From Chloroflexota bacterium (GTDB lineage: Bacteria > Chloroflexota > UBA11872 > UBA12225), in the NCBI GenBank assembly GCA_016199265.1, contig JACQGX010000214.1:1-49024 (forward strand): a stretch of 49,024 nucleotides of DNA, in the 5' to 3' direction. The position numbers and the translations under genes are program-made. Each line of letters starts with the position of its first letter. The stretch's first letter is position 1. This document shows, piece after piece, positions 8,274 through 16,394 of the stretch. The notes under the pieces were generated by a model that worked only from the letters and a program-made list of their open reading frames with translations, had not been told where the DNA came from and made no database searches.

Positions 8274-8516
8274 CTACACCTTGACGTTGACGCCGCTGCC
8301 GCGATGGCCGCCGGTGCCGGCGTCCCCGTTCCCCGACTGGCCCGGACCGGCGGCCACCGCCTTGATCTGCTGCGCGAGCTGTGGCGCCTGTGGCGCCGGT
8401 GGTGGCGGCCACGTCGGCGGGCGCTGCTGCATGCGCGCCGTCCAATTGGCCACCTGCTGACGCAGACGCTCCAGGAGGCCTCCTTCTCGGGCGACCGGAT
8501 CAATCCTGCCTGCCAT
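8274..8516 (-). CDS. Small hypothetical protein with Pro-rich centre
   Basis: The protein has 80 residues. ATG 8516 is preceded by AGGAAGAG at six bases. The N-terminal third (GGLLERLRQQVANWTARMQQ) is probably helical, followed by RPPTWPPPPAPQAPQ and a Gly-rich tail ending GVNVKV. The N-terminus and the C-terminal pattern match the next small gene (8085-8261). It has no known domain. It lies upstream of and on the same strand as that paralogue. Confidence 0.55.
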   Translation of the reverse strand: MAGRIDPVAREGGLLERLRQQVANWTARMQQRPPTWPPPPAPQAPQLAQQIKAVAAGPGQSGNGDAGTGGHRGSGVNVKV

Positions 8517-8594
8517 GATGCTCTTCCTAACTCTTCCTGATTATCGGCAGGAGTCTTGCTTTCAGCAGGCCGCCGGCGGCGTATCGCGTTGAGG

Positions 8595-10037
8595 CTACTT
8601 CGGCGCGGCGGCCCGCGCTTCGTCGAGGGCCTTTTGAAAAATGGCCTGGTTATCTTCGAGAGCCTGCCTGGCGCTCTTCGCCTGCGAGATGGCCTCGGTC
8701 TGCGAGGCCTTGACCGCGTCCCAGAGGTTCTGCGCGGCGATGGAGGGCTCCCGGACCCGTGAGTATTGCATCAGTGGCACGGCAATCTCATTCACGCGGT
8801 CCAGCGAGGCAACGCCCGTCTTGTATCTGGCGTAGAGCTTCTTGTCGAGTTCGGGCTGGCCGGTCATGCCGGGCACATAGGTGGCGCCGAGCGCTTTGTT
8901 GCGCGCGAGGTCGCCCTCGGTGCCCGCGAGCCAGCCTTCCTCGCTGATTAGCCACTTCATGAACTCCCAGGCAACATCGTGCTTCTTCGAGTCGCGGATC
9001 ATGTTGTAGCCGAAGCCGCCTGACCAAGTAAGCGGCTTGTCGCCGGATTTCTTCACGGGCGGCTGCGCCGCCCCGAGCTTCATGTCTGGCCGGAACTTGG
9101 CGATTGTCCCGACGTAGTTGTTGGTCTGATAGACCATCGCCACTTGGCCGACGAGGAAGCCTTGCTGCGCGTCCTTTCCCCAACTCGAACGAAAGTCGTT
9201 GAGCGTCTGCCACCCGCCGAGGTCCTTCATCAGATCGGTCATCCACTGCAGCGCTTCCTGGTTCTGGCCGAGTGGCAGTGTTCCCTTCTTGCCGTCGGGA
9301 GACTGGAATGAGCCGCCATTCTGCCAGGCAAAAATGTGGTAATGCGCCTGCCCCTCCTGCGTGTGGAAGCCGACCCGCTCGATGCCGGTGGGGCCGCCAC
9401 GTTTCGTAAGCCGGATCGCCATCTGGCGCAACTCATCCCACGTTGTGGGTGGCTTCTCCGGATCGAGACCGACCTCCTGGAAGACCTCCTTATTCCAGTA
9501 GATCAGGCGGTTATCGGTGCTGCGGATGAGCGCGTACCATTTGTTGTCGAGCCCTTTGGCCTCGGGAATGATCAGCGGCGCGAAGCGGCTCGTATCGAAT
9601 TTGTCACGCTTGATGAGGTCGTCCAGCGCCTGCCAGACCCCCTTGACGGTGAATGCGGTCGTTTGAAACCGATCGAAGTCGACGACGTCTGGTGGACTAC
9701 CGGCGGCGACCGCCGCCAGGATCGCCGTGACGGCCTGAACTCCCTGTCCGGTCGTCTTCGTGGCACCAAACTCAACCTTGAGATTCGGGTACCTGGCGTT
9801 CCAGGCGTTGATCTGGTCCATGCGCTGATTGCTGCTGGCCGTCGGTGGGTCGCCCCAAAACTCGAGCTTGACCGGTGCGCGCTTCTCGAGCGACGTGCCC
9901 GAGCCGGTCTGATCTTTGGTCTGGCCGGCGCCTCCATCCGGACCGCACGCGGCCAGTCCCACGACTCCAAGCGCTCCCCCACCTGCTGCCAGAACATACC
10001 TGCGCGTTAGTGCTTGTATCTGACGTTGCATTGCCAT
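8595..10037 (-). CDS. ABC transporter substrate-binding lipoprotein (sugar type, family 1)
   Basis: A 480-residue extracellular binding protein. The leader RRYVLAAGGGALGVVGLAAC contains a twin-arginine-like pair and a lipobox with Cys near residue 31. Mature motifs are typical of carbohydrate-binding family 1: KLEFWGDPP, AVAAGSPPDVVDFDRFQ, DRLIYWNKEVFQEVGLDP with PPTTWDELRQ, and VAWEFMKWLISEEG. A convincing promoter (10096-10124) and a direct repeat (10055-10074) lie upstream, so expression is probably regulated, perhaps by sugar availability. No permease genes are adjacent. ATG 10037 follows AAAGGGAG at a somewhat long spacing; ATG 10031 is an alternative. Confidence 0.9.
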   Translation of the reverse strand: MAMQRQIQALTRRYVLAAGGGALGVVGLAACGPDGGAGQTKDQTGSGTSLEKRAPVKLEFWGDPPTASSNQRMDQINAWNARYPNLKVEFGATKTTGQGVQAVTAILAAVAAGSPPDVVDFDRFQTTAFTVKGVWQALDDLIKRDKFDTSRFAPLIIPEAKGLDNKWYALIRSTDNRLIYWNKEVFQEVGLDPEKPPTTWDELRQMAIRLTKRGGPTGIERVGFHTQEGQAHYHIFAWQNGGSFQSPDGKKGTLPLGQNQEALQWMTDLMKDLGGWQTLNDFRSSWGKDAQQGFLVGQVAMVYQTNNYVGTIAKFRPDMKLGAAQPPVKKSGDKPLTWSGGFGYNMIRDSKKHDVAWEFMKWLISEEGWLAGTEGDLARNKALGATYVPGMTGQPELDKKLYARYKTGVASLDRVNEIAVPLMQYSRVREPSIAAQNLWDAVKASQTEAISQAKSARQALEDNQAIFQKALDEARAAAPK

Positions 10038-10054
10038 CGTGAACAGGCTCCCTT

Positions 10055-10074
10055 TCTATGGTTCTCTATGGTTC
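10055..10074. promoter_or_regulatory. Direct repeat in the leader of the solute-binding gene
   Basis: TCTATGGTTC occurs twice back to back, between the predicted promoter and the start codon of the minus-strand binding protein. It is a candidate operator. The regulator is not identified. Confidence 0.4.
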
Positions 10075-10095
10075 GCGTGATTGGGCACTAGGGTT

Positions 10096-10124
10096 AGCAT
10101 AGAACCACCAGAAGGGCGTGTCAA
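10096..10124 (-). promoter_or_regulatory. Sigma70-type promoter TTGACA-N17-TATGCT
   Basis: On the minus strand TTGACA (10119-10124) is followed after exactly 17 bases by TATGCT (10096-10101). It points to the solute-binding gene starting at 10037, giving a leader of about 50 bases. Confidence 0.7.
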
Positions 10125-10238
10125 TCCCCCCCACAATGTGCCGGGCGTGGCCGCGGCGTTACGTCACACCTGCTCGTCTTTGCTACCGTCCATTACGACC
10201 CGGTGAACCTCAACGTTCACCTCAACACGAGAGGCGGG

Positions 10239-10895
10239 ATGGCCGAGGAACAGGACCTCGACGAGATCTATGCGCGCCTGACCGAAGCTTTCGGCGTGCC
10301 GCGCTGGGAACCCGATCTCGATTCGCTGAGCGAGCTCATCGCCGCGATTCTGAGTCAGCACACCACCGGCGCCAACAGCCGGCGCGCCTACGACCGGCTC
10401 TGTGAGCGTTTCCCGACGTGGGAAACGGTCCGCGATGCGCCGGAAGACGAGATCTTTGCCGCGATCGCGTGCGCCGGTCTTGCCCGCCAAAAGGCGCCGC
10501 GAATCAAGCGCTTGTTGGCGCAGATCACCGCCGAGCGCGCCGGGCTCGACCTCGACTTCCTGGCAGCGCTGTCGATCGACGAGGCCATGGCGTGGCTGCA
10601 GCGGCTGCCCGGCGTGGGGCAGACGACGGCGGCGTGCGTGCTGCTCTTCGGGCTCGGACGTCCGGCGATGCCGGTCGATACGGCGATCCGGCGAATCGCC
10701 GGCCGGCTGGGACTCGTCGCCCCACAGGCGTCACCGCAAGACGTGCAGACCGTGCTACAGCCCGCCACGCCCGACGCGCTGGTCTACCCGCTCCACGTCA
10801 CATTGATTCGCTTGGGGCGCACGATGTGCTTGCCGGCGAACCCGCGCTGTGAAGTGTGCCCGTTCAACGATCTGTGCAGCTACTTTGGGGGGTAG
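10239..10895 (+). CDS. Endonuclease III-like DNA glycosylase (HhH-GPD, Fe-S)
   Basis: The 218-residue protein has the HhH-GPD fold: SELIAAILSQHTTG, the hairpin LPGVGQTTAACVL and VDTAIRR, and ends with an iron-sulfur loop C-x6-C-x2-C-x5-C (CLPANPRCEVCPFNDLC). Family enzymes remove damaged bases from DNA. The catalytic Asp is kept (Asp147), but the Lys that makes endonuclease III a bifunctional lyase is Thr129 here, so it may act as a simple glycosylase or on another lesion. I prefer ATG 10239, preceded by GAGAGG, over the earlier GTG 10203. It is divergent from the binding-protein gene, and its product is unrelated to the downstream genes. Confidence 0.85.
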   Translation: MAEEQDLDEIYARLTEAFGVPRWEPDLDSLSELIAAILSQHTTGANSRRAYDRLCERFPTWETVRDAPEDEIFAAIACAGLARQKAPRIKRLLAQITAERAGLDLDFLAALSIDEAMAWLQRLPGVGQTTAACVLLFGLGRPAMPVDTAIRRIAGRLGLVAPQASPQDVQTVLQPATPDALVYPLHVTLIRLGRTMCLPANPRCEVCPFNDLCSYFGG

Positions 10896-10947
10896 AATAC
10901 CCAGTGAAAAGTGCAGGTGAGATCGTCGCACTCCCACTTTGCACCCT

Positions 10948-11247
10948 CTATGCGCCGGATTCTGGCGCAACTGCCAGCGCCAGTGGGGCCGCGGCGGGGC
11001 GTCGAGGGCGCATCCGCCGATACCGGAGCGCTGCGCGCAGCTCACCTCGCAGCGTCCGCAAAAGCGCATCGGCGTCGGCGGTGCTCGTACCGCTCTGCAC
11101 AGCGGCCTCTCGGTGCGACTCGACAAAGCGGATGAGGCGTATCAGGTCGGAGATGTCTTGCCGGATATCCAGCCGGCTGACGTTCGGAAGCATCGGCAAC
11201 TCGGCTTGTGCTGTCAAGAGTGTACGCGATGCACGAGGAATAGCCAC
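10948..11247 (-). CDS. Hypothetical protein
   Basis: A frame of 99 residues from GTG 11247 with predicted helical segments (ISDLIRLIRFVESHREA and ADALLRTLRGELRAALRYRR) and a Pro/Ala-rich tail. Codon use is like that of its neighbours. No family is recognised, and the start lacks a clear ribosome binding site. It is convergent with the glycosylase gene, with a degenerate AGTGCA/TTGCAC repeat between them. Confidence 0.45.
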   Translation of the reverse strand: MAIPRASRTLLTAQAELPMLPNVSRLDIRQDISDLIRLIRFVESHREAAVQSGTSTADADALLRTLRGELRAALRYRRMRPRRPAAAPLALAVAPESGA

Positions 11248-11309
11248 CGGTCATTGGGGTGAGCTCAGTTGCGCCACCCGGCCGATCAGCGGCGGAGCGC
11301 ATGGCGCGA

Positions 11310-11600
11310 TCAGCGCCGGCTTACCTGCTGACCAGGCGCCTGCCACAGTACGACGTTGCCAATGTGCCAGAGCGTCACAGCCGCCAGCGCGCCGGCAACC
11401 ACCGCCGGCTGGTTGCTGGTTAACGGAAGCTTGCCCAGCGAGATGGCGATTCCCAGCGCGCCGAACGCCAGCGCCTCGGCGCAGAACAGGGCGGCGTATC
11501 GCCAGCCGATGAAGCGCCAGAGCGCAGTGCATGCCGCGCCGAGCGTCAGCGCGCCGGCGAAGAGACCGATCCCTGCCAGTTCAGCGTACGTCAACGGCAT
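11310..11600 (-). CDS. Small membrane protein
   Basis: This 96-residue protein has three or four hydrophobic stretches: GIGLFAGALTLGAACTAL, YAALFCAEALAFGALGIAI and VVAGALAAVTLWHIGNVVLW. It is therefore a likely integral membrane protein of unknown role. It lies upstream of the hypothetical gene 10948-11247 on the same strand, with a 62-base gap. Confidence 0.55.
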   Translation of the reverse strand: MPLTYAELAGIGLFAGALTLGAACTALWRFIGWRYAALFCAEALAFGALGIAISLGKLPLTSNQPAVVAGALAAVTLWHIGNVVLWQAPGQQVSRR

Positions 11601-11796
11601 TCCGGCACGCAGTGTAGCGCACGACGAGCGGACTCCTCTGAAAATGGCACGTTGGTACCCCAGCGTGCCGGCACGGCTGAGCCTGCATCCTCGGTAACGG
11701 CCGCCGATGCACGAAAAGGGCGGCGAAGCGGGCCGTTGGGCCGATTCGAACGGAATTCACGGATTGTCGCAATTGGCGGCGATTTGTCACGAATTG

Positions 11797-11812
11797 TGGC
11801 ACGTCCTCTGCA
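11797..11812 (+). promoter_or_regulatory. Sigma54-like -24/-12 element
   Basis: TGGCACGTCCTCTGCA has GG and GC separated by ten bases, close to the sigma54 consensus TGGCACG-N4-TTGCA. It lies 50 bases before the start of the small gene at 11862. No enhancer-binding regulator is seen in the window, so this may be chance. Confidence 0.25.
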
Positions 11813-11861
11813 CTACCGAGTGGTGGCAGTATCTTGGACTCGTCGGCAGGGGATAGGAGCG

Positions 11862-12185
11862 ATGAGCACGGAAAATGGTAATCAGCGTTTGATCGATGCA
11901 GAGAGCAAGCTCAGCCAGGCGCTGCAGCGACTCCACGCGTTGCGTCGCGCCGCACTCTATGGGAACTACGATCCGGCTGAGTTCGACCGCGCGGTGATGG
12001 CCTACCGAGAAGCTGAGTCGGAAGTGCAGCAAGCGCGGGAAGCGTATGCGCGATCACAGGTTGCACAGGTCACGCCCGAGCGTGAGTTCGTCGCGGTGGG
12101 GCCCCAAGCGCCGTTGACGGTGACCAAGCGGATGGAATTCGCCCGCTGGCTGGTGGAGACCGGCCGGCTCTCGGACTGGAACTAA
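11862..12185 (+). CDS. Hypothetical coiled-coil protein
   Basis: A 107-residue protein, mostly helical and charged, with heptad-like spacing in LIDAESKLSQALQRLHALRR and FDRAVMAYREAESEVQQARE that suggests a coiled coil. ATG 11862 follows GGATAGGAG. The same frame is open upstream to 11652, but codon use there is poor and the ribosome binding site supports 11862. A heptad inverted repeat follows the stop. Function unknown. Confidence 0.6.
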   Translation: MSTENGNQRLIDAESKLSQALQRLHALRRAALYGNYDPAEFDRAVMAYREAESEVQQAREAYARSQVAQVTPEREFVAVGPQAPLTVTKRMEFARWLVETGRLSDWN

Positions 12186-12272
12186 CGAGTTCAAAGTCCG
12201 AAGCCCGATGTCCAAAGTGGTGCCGGCCGTGCTCGCGCCCACTCTGGACATCGGGCTTCGGACTTGGGACTT
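12186..12272. repeat. Inverted heptad repeat after the coiled-coil gene
   Basis: Arms AGTCCGAAGCCCGATGTCCA (12195-12214) and its exact complement (12245-12264) extend to about 26 bases with one mismatch. Each arm can be read as consecutive heptads (AAGTCCG, AAGCCCG, ATGTCCA; GACATCG, GGCTTCG, GACTTGG). The loop is about 20 bases. The array starts directly after the TAA at 12183-12185. Confidence 0.7.
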
Positions 12273-12327
12273 CACATGGCGCGTGGCCGAGAAGGTGGCC
12301 GGCGTACCGGCACGTCGAGTTGAAGCG

Positions 12328-13141
12328 GTGACGCGCGGGCGCCGGCGGCAAGCGAGAACGGTCGCCGTGGCTGCTCGCGCTGGCGGGCATACTGGTGGCT
12401 CTGTCGGCCGGCGCGTTCGTCGCCGGCACCGGCGGCGCTGTCGCCTACGCCGCCATCACCCAGCTCTCGCGCGGGTTGCCGTCGCCGGACCGGCTCGGCG
12501 AACGGCAGCGCTTCCAGACGACGAGGATCTACGACCGCAACGGCGTCCTGCTCTATGAGCTCTTCGACCCCGAGAAGGGCAAACGCCGCGTGGTACCGCT
12601 CCGGGACATCCCCGTGCCGGTGCGGGGGACGACCGGCCTGACCGGCGCCGCGCCCATCTGGCACGCCTTCATGGAGGCCGCCCTCCTGCCCCTGCCCGTC
12701 GATCCCCTCGCCCCACCACCGGGCCTGCAGCGCCTGGCCATCGGTCGCGACTCGGGCGAGCTGTGGACGGAAAGCTGCTCGGAGCCCCGGGTCGAAGAGT
12801 ATTTCTTTCCGGGTACGGCGCCGGACAAGCGCTGCGAGCAGCCGTCGCCGACGCCCGCGCCAACGGTGCAGCCGGCCCCCTACCGGCCGCCATCCACCAC
12901 CACGCCGCGTGCGACGTGGACGCCGGCGCCGTCGGTTGCCGAGCTGCGCGAGCGCGCCGCCGGCACCGCCACCGCTGCGGCCGAACGCTTTGCCACGCGG
13001 ATTGCCGAAATCCAAGCCTCCCGGCCGGCGGTAGCGACGCCGACGCCGCCGTGTGTCAGAATCGTGCGTGACGATGCTTCTGACGGAGGCGCACCGGTCG
13101 GACGCGGTGCAGCGGGCGGCCCGTGCGCGCGTGGCGCTTGA
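12328..13141 (+). pseudogene. Collapsed penicillin-binding protein 1A: ends kept, enzymes deleted
   Basis: A basic start (MTRGRRRQAR from GTG 12328) is one frameshift away from the membrane anchor SPWLLALAGILVALSAGAF and the usual post-anchor segment FQTTRIYDRNGVLLYELFD and RRVVPLRDIP. The frame then jumps directly to TTGLTGAAPIWHAFMEAAL, which belongs near the C-terminus of class A PBPs, followed by a Pro-rich tail. Both the glycosyltransferase and transpeptidase domains, several hundred residues, are missing. The join keeps the frame, so a short membrane-anchored peptide could still be made from GTG 12395. The 3' end overlaps the next gene. Confidence 0.75.
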
Positions 13142-14714
13142 CGCCGGTGCGCGCGTATCACTGCTTGTCTGGGCGCTCGCGCTCGGCGCACTGACGGCGC
13201 TCTCGCGCATTCCGTTTGCCAGCCGCTACCTGTTTTCGTGGGATAGTGCGAACTTTGCGCTGGCGCTCGAACAGTACAACGTCGCGTTTCACCAGCCGCA
13301 GCCACCGGGATACCCGCTCTACGTCGCTGCTGCCAACGTGGCGCGGCTGTTCCTAGGCGAGGCGAACGCGAGCTACGTCTGCCTTAGTATCCTGGCGAGT
13401 GGACTGGCGGTGGTGTTTCTCACGCTCGTGGCCGGCGCGCTTTACGGCCGGTCGACCGCCGTGCTCGCCGGCATCCTGTTGGCAACGAGCTCGGTCTTCT
13501 GGAGCCAGGCCGAGGTGGCGTATCCGTACGCCTTTCTCGCGCTCTTCAGCTCGCTCGTCGCTTGGCTCTGCACCGTGATCCGTTGCGGCGGCTGTCGCGC
13601 CGGTGGCCTCACCGCCGCGACGGCGCTGGTGATCGGCGTCGGCGCCGGCTTCCGCTCGGAGCTGCTGCCGTTCCTTACGCCGCTGTGGCTGTATGCCGCG
13701 TTGCGCCGCCCGGCGGCGCTTCGCGCGCGGCTCGCCGCGCTCGCGGCAGGTGGCGTGCTGCTGGGCTTGGCGGTCGCCGCGTGGTATGTCCCGATGGTGC
13801 TGCTCAGCGGCGGCTGGAGCGCCTATCAGCAGGCGACCGGTGGGTACTACGCCTACTTCATTCAGACCACTTCGGGCGCGGGCAAGCTCCTGCTCGGGCT
13901 GCTGGAGAACACACGCGCGCTGGTGGGGTTCCTGTACAACGGACTGGGTCTCGCGCTCGCGCCGATGGTGTATTTCCTCGGCCGCTTCTTCGCGCCACAA
14001 AGCGTCGTCGCCGACTGGCGCGTGCGATTTCTTCTGCTCTGGATCGCGCCGCCGCTAGCGTTCTACGTTGCAGTACACGTCGGGAATCCGGGCTACGTGC
14101 TGTCGTTTCTGCCGGCGCTTTGCATCTATAGCGCCCGTGCGACGATCGGCCTCTTTGACGACTTACAGCAGGCGGCCGCGATGCTCGCGGCGCGCCGGCC
14201 GCACCTGCCGGCGCTGTTCGATGCGCGCTGGATCCTGCCGGCGGCGACCATCGCCGTGCTGGGCATCGGAGCGACGAACGGCGCGCTCTTTCTGCTGGCC
14301 AACGGCGAGGGGCGCTATCGGGAAATCCGGCAGATCGACCAAATCTTCGAGCGGCAGCTCGCGTACATCCGCCGCGAGTATGCGCCCCAGTCGACGTTGC
14401 TCGTGGCGTACGACCGTTCGAGGCAGTACCGGTATTATCTGCCGGAGTACAAGTTGGCCCTGCTGTTCGACGTCGCGGTCGCCGGCGCAGTCACCGACAC
14501 CAGCCGCTACTGGGAGCGGCGTACCACGCTGACGGTGCCATCGGGAGTCACCGCCATCGTCTTTCCCGATCTGACGCGCAACACCAGCGACCAGCCGGGA
14601 TTGGTCGAGAAAGTTGACCTCGGCAACGGGGTGGAATTGTTCGTCGCCCGCGTTCAGCCCGGCGACGAAGTGCGGTACGGGTATCAGTACGCGACGGCGC
14701 ACAAGGGGCGATAG
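13074..14714 (+). CDS. GT-C type membrane glycosyltransferase (GT39/DUF2723-like)
   Basis: A polytopic membrane protein of about 546 residues. After the first membrane helix it has RYLFSWDSANFALALEQY and HQPQPPGYPLYV, an early extracytoplasmic loop with an acidic residue, as in protein mannosyltransferase and ArnT-like GT-C enzymes. About nine to eleven hydrophobic helices follow, then a soluble C-terminal domain. Such enzymes transfer sugars from lipid-linked donors outside the membrane; donor and acceptor are unknown here. ATG 13074 is preferred; GTG 13053 is possible. It overlaps the collapsed PBP reading frame and ends two bases before upp, suggesting cotranscription. Confidence 0.7.
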   Translation: MLLTEAHRSDAVQRAARARVALDAGARVSLLVWALALGALTALSRIPFASRYLFSWDSANFALALEQYNVAFHQPQPPGYPLYVAAANVARLFLGEANASYVCLSILASGLAVVFLTLVAGALYGRSTAVLAGILLATSSVFWSQAEVAYPYAFLALFSSLVAWLCTVIRCGGCRAGGLTAATALVIGVGAGFRSELLPFLTPLWLYAALRRPAALRARLAALAAGGVLLGLAVAAWYVPMVLLSGGWSAYQQATGGYYAYFIQTTSGAGKLLLGLLENTRALVGFLYNGLGLALAPMVYFLGRFFAPQSVVADWRVRFLLLWIAPPLAFYVAVHVGNPGYVLSFLPALCIYSARATIGLFDDLQQAAAMLAARRPHLPALFDARWILPAATIAVLGIGATNGALFLLANGEGRYREIRQIDQIFERQLAYIRREYAPQSTLLVAYDRSRQYRYYLPEYKLALLFDVAVAGAVTDTSRYWERRTTLTVPSGVTAIVFPDLTRNTSDQPGLVEKVDLGNGVELFVARVQPGDEVRYGYQYATAHKGR

Positions 14715-14716
14715 CA

Positions 14717-15340
14717 ATGGGACGACTCGTCGTCGTCGAGCATCCGTTGATCGAGGACTGTCTGGCGCATTTGCGCGATGCTTCGACGAGGATGGCGGAG
14801 TTCCGCCGATACGCGCGCCTGCTCACGCAGATGCTGTGCTTCGAGGCAACGAGAGATCTCACCACACGAGAGACTGAGGTCGTGACGCCGATCCAGGCGG
14901 CAGGGGTACGGGTACTCGAAGAGCAGGTGGTACTCGTTCCGGTGTTGCGCTCCGGACTGGCGATGCTGGAGACGGTGAGCGCGCTTTTCCCCGACGCGCG
15001 CGTCGGCTTCGTCGGGCTCGAACGGGACGAGCACACCGCGCGAGCGCGCGGCTACTACCGCAAGCTGCCGGCCGGTCTCGCCGGATCACGCGTCATCATC
15101 CTCGAGCCGATGCTCGCCACCGGCGGCTCGGCGTGCGCCACGCTCGATATCGTGTTCGCCTCCGGTGCGCCCGACGTCCGCCTCATCTGCGTCGTGGCAG
15201 CGCCGGAGGGCGTGTCCGCGGTAGACGAGCGTTACCCGGAGGCCGCGATTTATGCCGCGGTGCTCGACCAGGGCCTCGACGACCGGAAGTTCATCGTGCC
15301 CGGACTGGGCGATTTTGGCGATCGGTACTTTGGGACGTAG
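14717..15340 (+). CDS. upp: Uracil phosphoribosyltransferase
   Basis: The protein (207 aa, the usual length) makes UMP from uracil and PRPP in pyrimidine salvage. It shows the family N-terminus VVVEHPLIEDCLAHLRD, TPIQAAGVRVLE, the PRPP-binding loop ILEPMLATGGSA (Glu where the family mostly has Asp), and the uracil-binding C-terminus IVPGLGDFGDRYFGT. It starts two bases after the stop of the membrane glycosyltransferase gene. Confidence 0.95.
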   Translation: MGRLVVVEHPLIEDCLAHLRDASTRMAEFRRYARLLTQMLCFEATRDLTTRETEVVTPIQAAGVRVLEEQVVLVPVLRSGLAMLETVSALFPDARVGFVGLERDEHTARARGYYRKLPAGLAGSRVIILEPMLATGGSACATLDIVFASGAPDVRLICVVAAPEGVSAVDERYPEAAIYAAVLDQGLDDRKFIVPGLGDFGDRYFGT

Positions 15341-15422
15341 GTTCCCGCCCCCATTTTGCACGGGGACGCTTCGAGAGTTAGACTGCCAGAGCAACACGAC
15401 CATGACAGAGGAGCGTAGACGA

Positions 15423-16388
15423 GTGGATACCCCTTGGAGCGCCCACATGCAGATTGGGCTCGTCCACTTCATGATGTTCCCGGAAGCGATGGCCGGGAAC
15501 GAAGGCGTACTCGAGAGCTTCGAGAAGATCGCGGCCGATCCGTTCTTTGAGGTCGCGGAGGTCACGCGCATCAACGACCCTCGCGTGCGCCGGCAGGTGC
15601 GTGACCTGGCCGACATGGCGCACATGGACCTTGGATTCGGCGCCCAACCGGGCGTGCTGATGAATAGGCTCAACACGGCAGCGCTCGACGACGACTCGCG
15701 GCGGGCGGCTGTCGCCGACATCAAGCGGAGCATCGACCAGGCGTACGAGCACGGCTGCCGGCTGCTGGCGATGATCGACGGGCTCGAATCATGGCCGGGC
15801 GAAGCCGAGAAACCGCGGGCGATCGATCAAGTCACCAGATCGCTGATCGAGATCTGCGAATATGCCGAGCGGCAGGCCAAGGACTATCGTCTGACGATCT
15901 CGCTCGAGACGTTCGACCGCGCGATCGAGAAGAAGTCGCTGCTTGGCCCGACGAACGATGCGGTCGAGGTCGCCAAGCGGGTGCGCGAGCGGTGCCAGAA
16001 CTTCGGCCTGACGATCGACCTGAGCCACCTGCCGCTGCTCGCCGAGACCTCGCGCGATGCGCTGACGCTGGCGAAGGACCACATCATTCACGCGCACGTT
16101 GGGAACTGCCAGATGCGCGATCCGAGCCAGCCGTCCTACGGCGACAAGCACCCGCGTTTCGGCGCACCGGGGACGGAGAACGACTCGGACCAACTCGCCG
16201 AGTTCTTGCAGGTACTCTTCGAGATCGGCTTCTTCGACAAGGAATTGCCGACACGCCGCCCGGTCGTCACCTTTGAGGTGCGGCCGTTGGCCGGCGAGCG
16301 GCAGGACGTGCTCATGGCCAACTGCCGTCGGGTGATGGAAGAGGCATGGGGCAAAGTGGTGCGGCCACAGACAATCATTGGGGGTTGA
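15423..16388 (+). CDS. Sugar isomerase/epimerase-like TIM-barrel protein (AP endonuclease 2 family)
   Basis: About 321 residues in a xylose-isomerase-like TIM barrel. The signatures are IGLVHFMMFPEAM at the start, LTISLETFDR (Glu, likely metal ligand), LTIDLSHLPLL, HIIHAHVGNCQMRD and VVTFEVRPLAG (Glu). Proteins of this group isomerise or epimerise sugars and inositols using a divalent metal. It is followed after six bases by a 2-hydroxyacid dehydrogenase and then a cyclophilin-like gene and a Gfo/Idh/MocA remnant, which suggests a sugar or sugar-acid catabolic operon. GTG 15423 is chosen because AGAGGAG lies nine bases upstream; ATG 15402 and ATG 15447 are alternatives. Confidence 0.75.
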   Translation: MDTPWSAHMQIGLVHFMMFPEAMAGNEGVLESFEKIAADPFFEVAEVTRINDPRVRRQVRDLADMAHMDLGFGAQPGVLMNRLNTAALDDDSRRAAVADIKRSIDQAYEHGCRLLAMIDGLESWPGEAEKPRAIDQVTRSLIEICEYAERQAKDYRLTISLETFDRAIEKKSLLGPTNDAVEVAKRVRERCQNFGLTIDLSHLPLLAETSRDALTLAKDHIIHAHVGNCQMRDPSQPSYGDKHPRFGAPGTENDSDQLAEFLQVLFEIGFFDKELPTRRPVVTFEVRPLAGERQDVLMANCRRVMEEAWGKVVRPQTIIGG

Positions 16389-16394
16389 TGAGGG

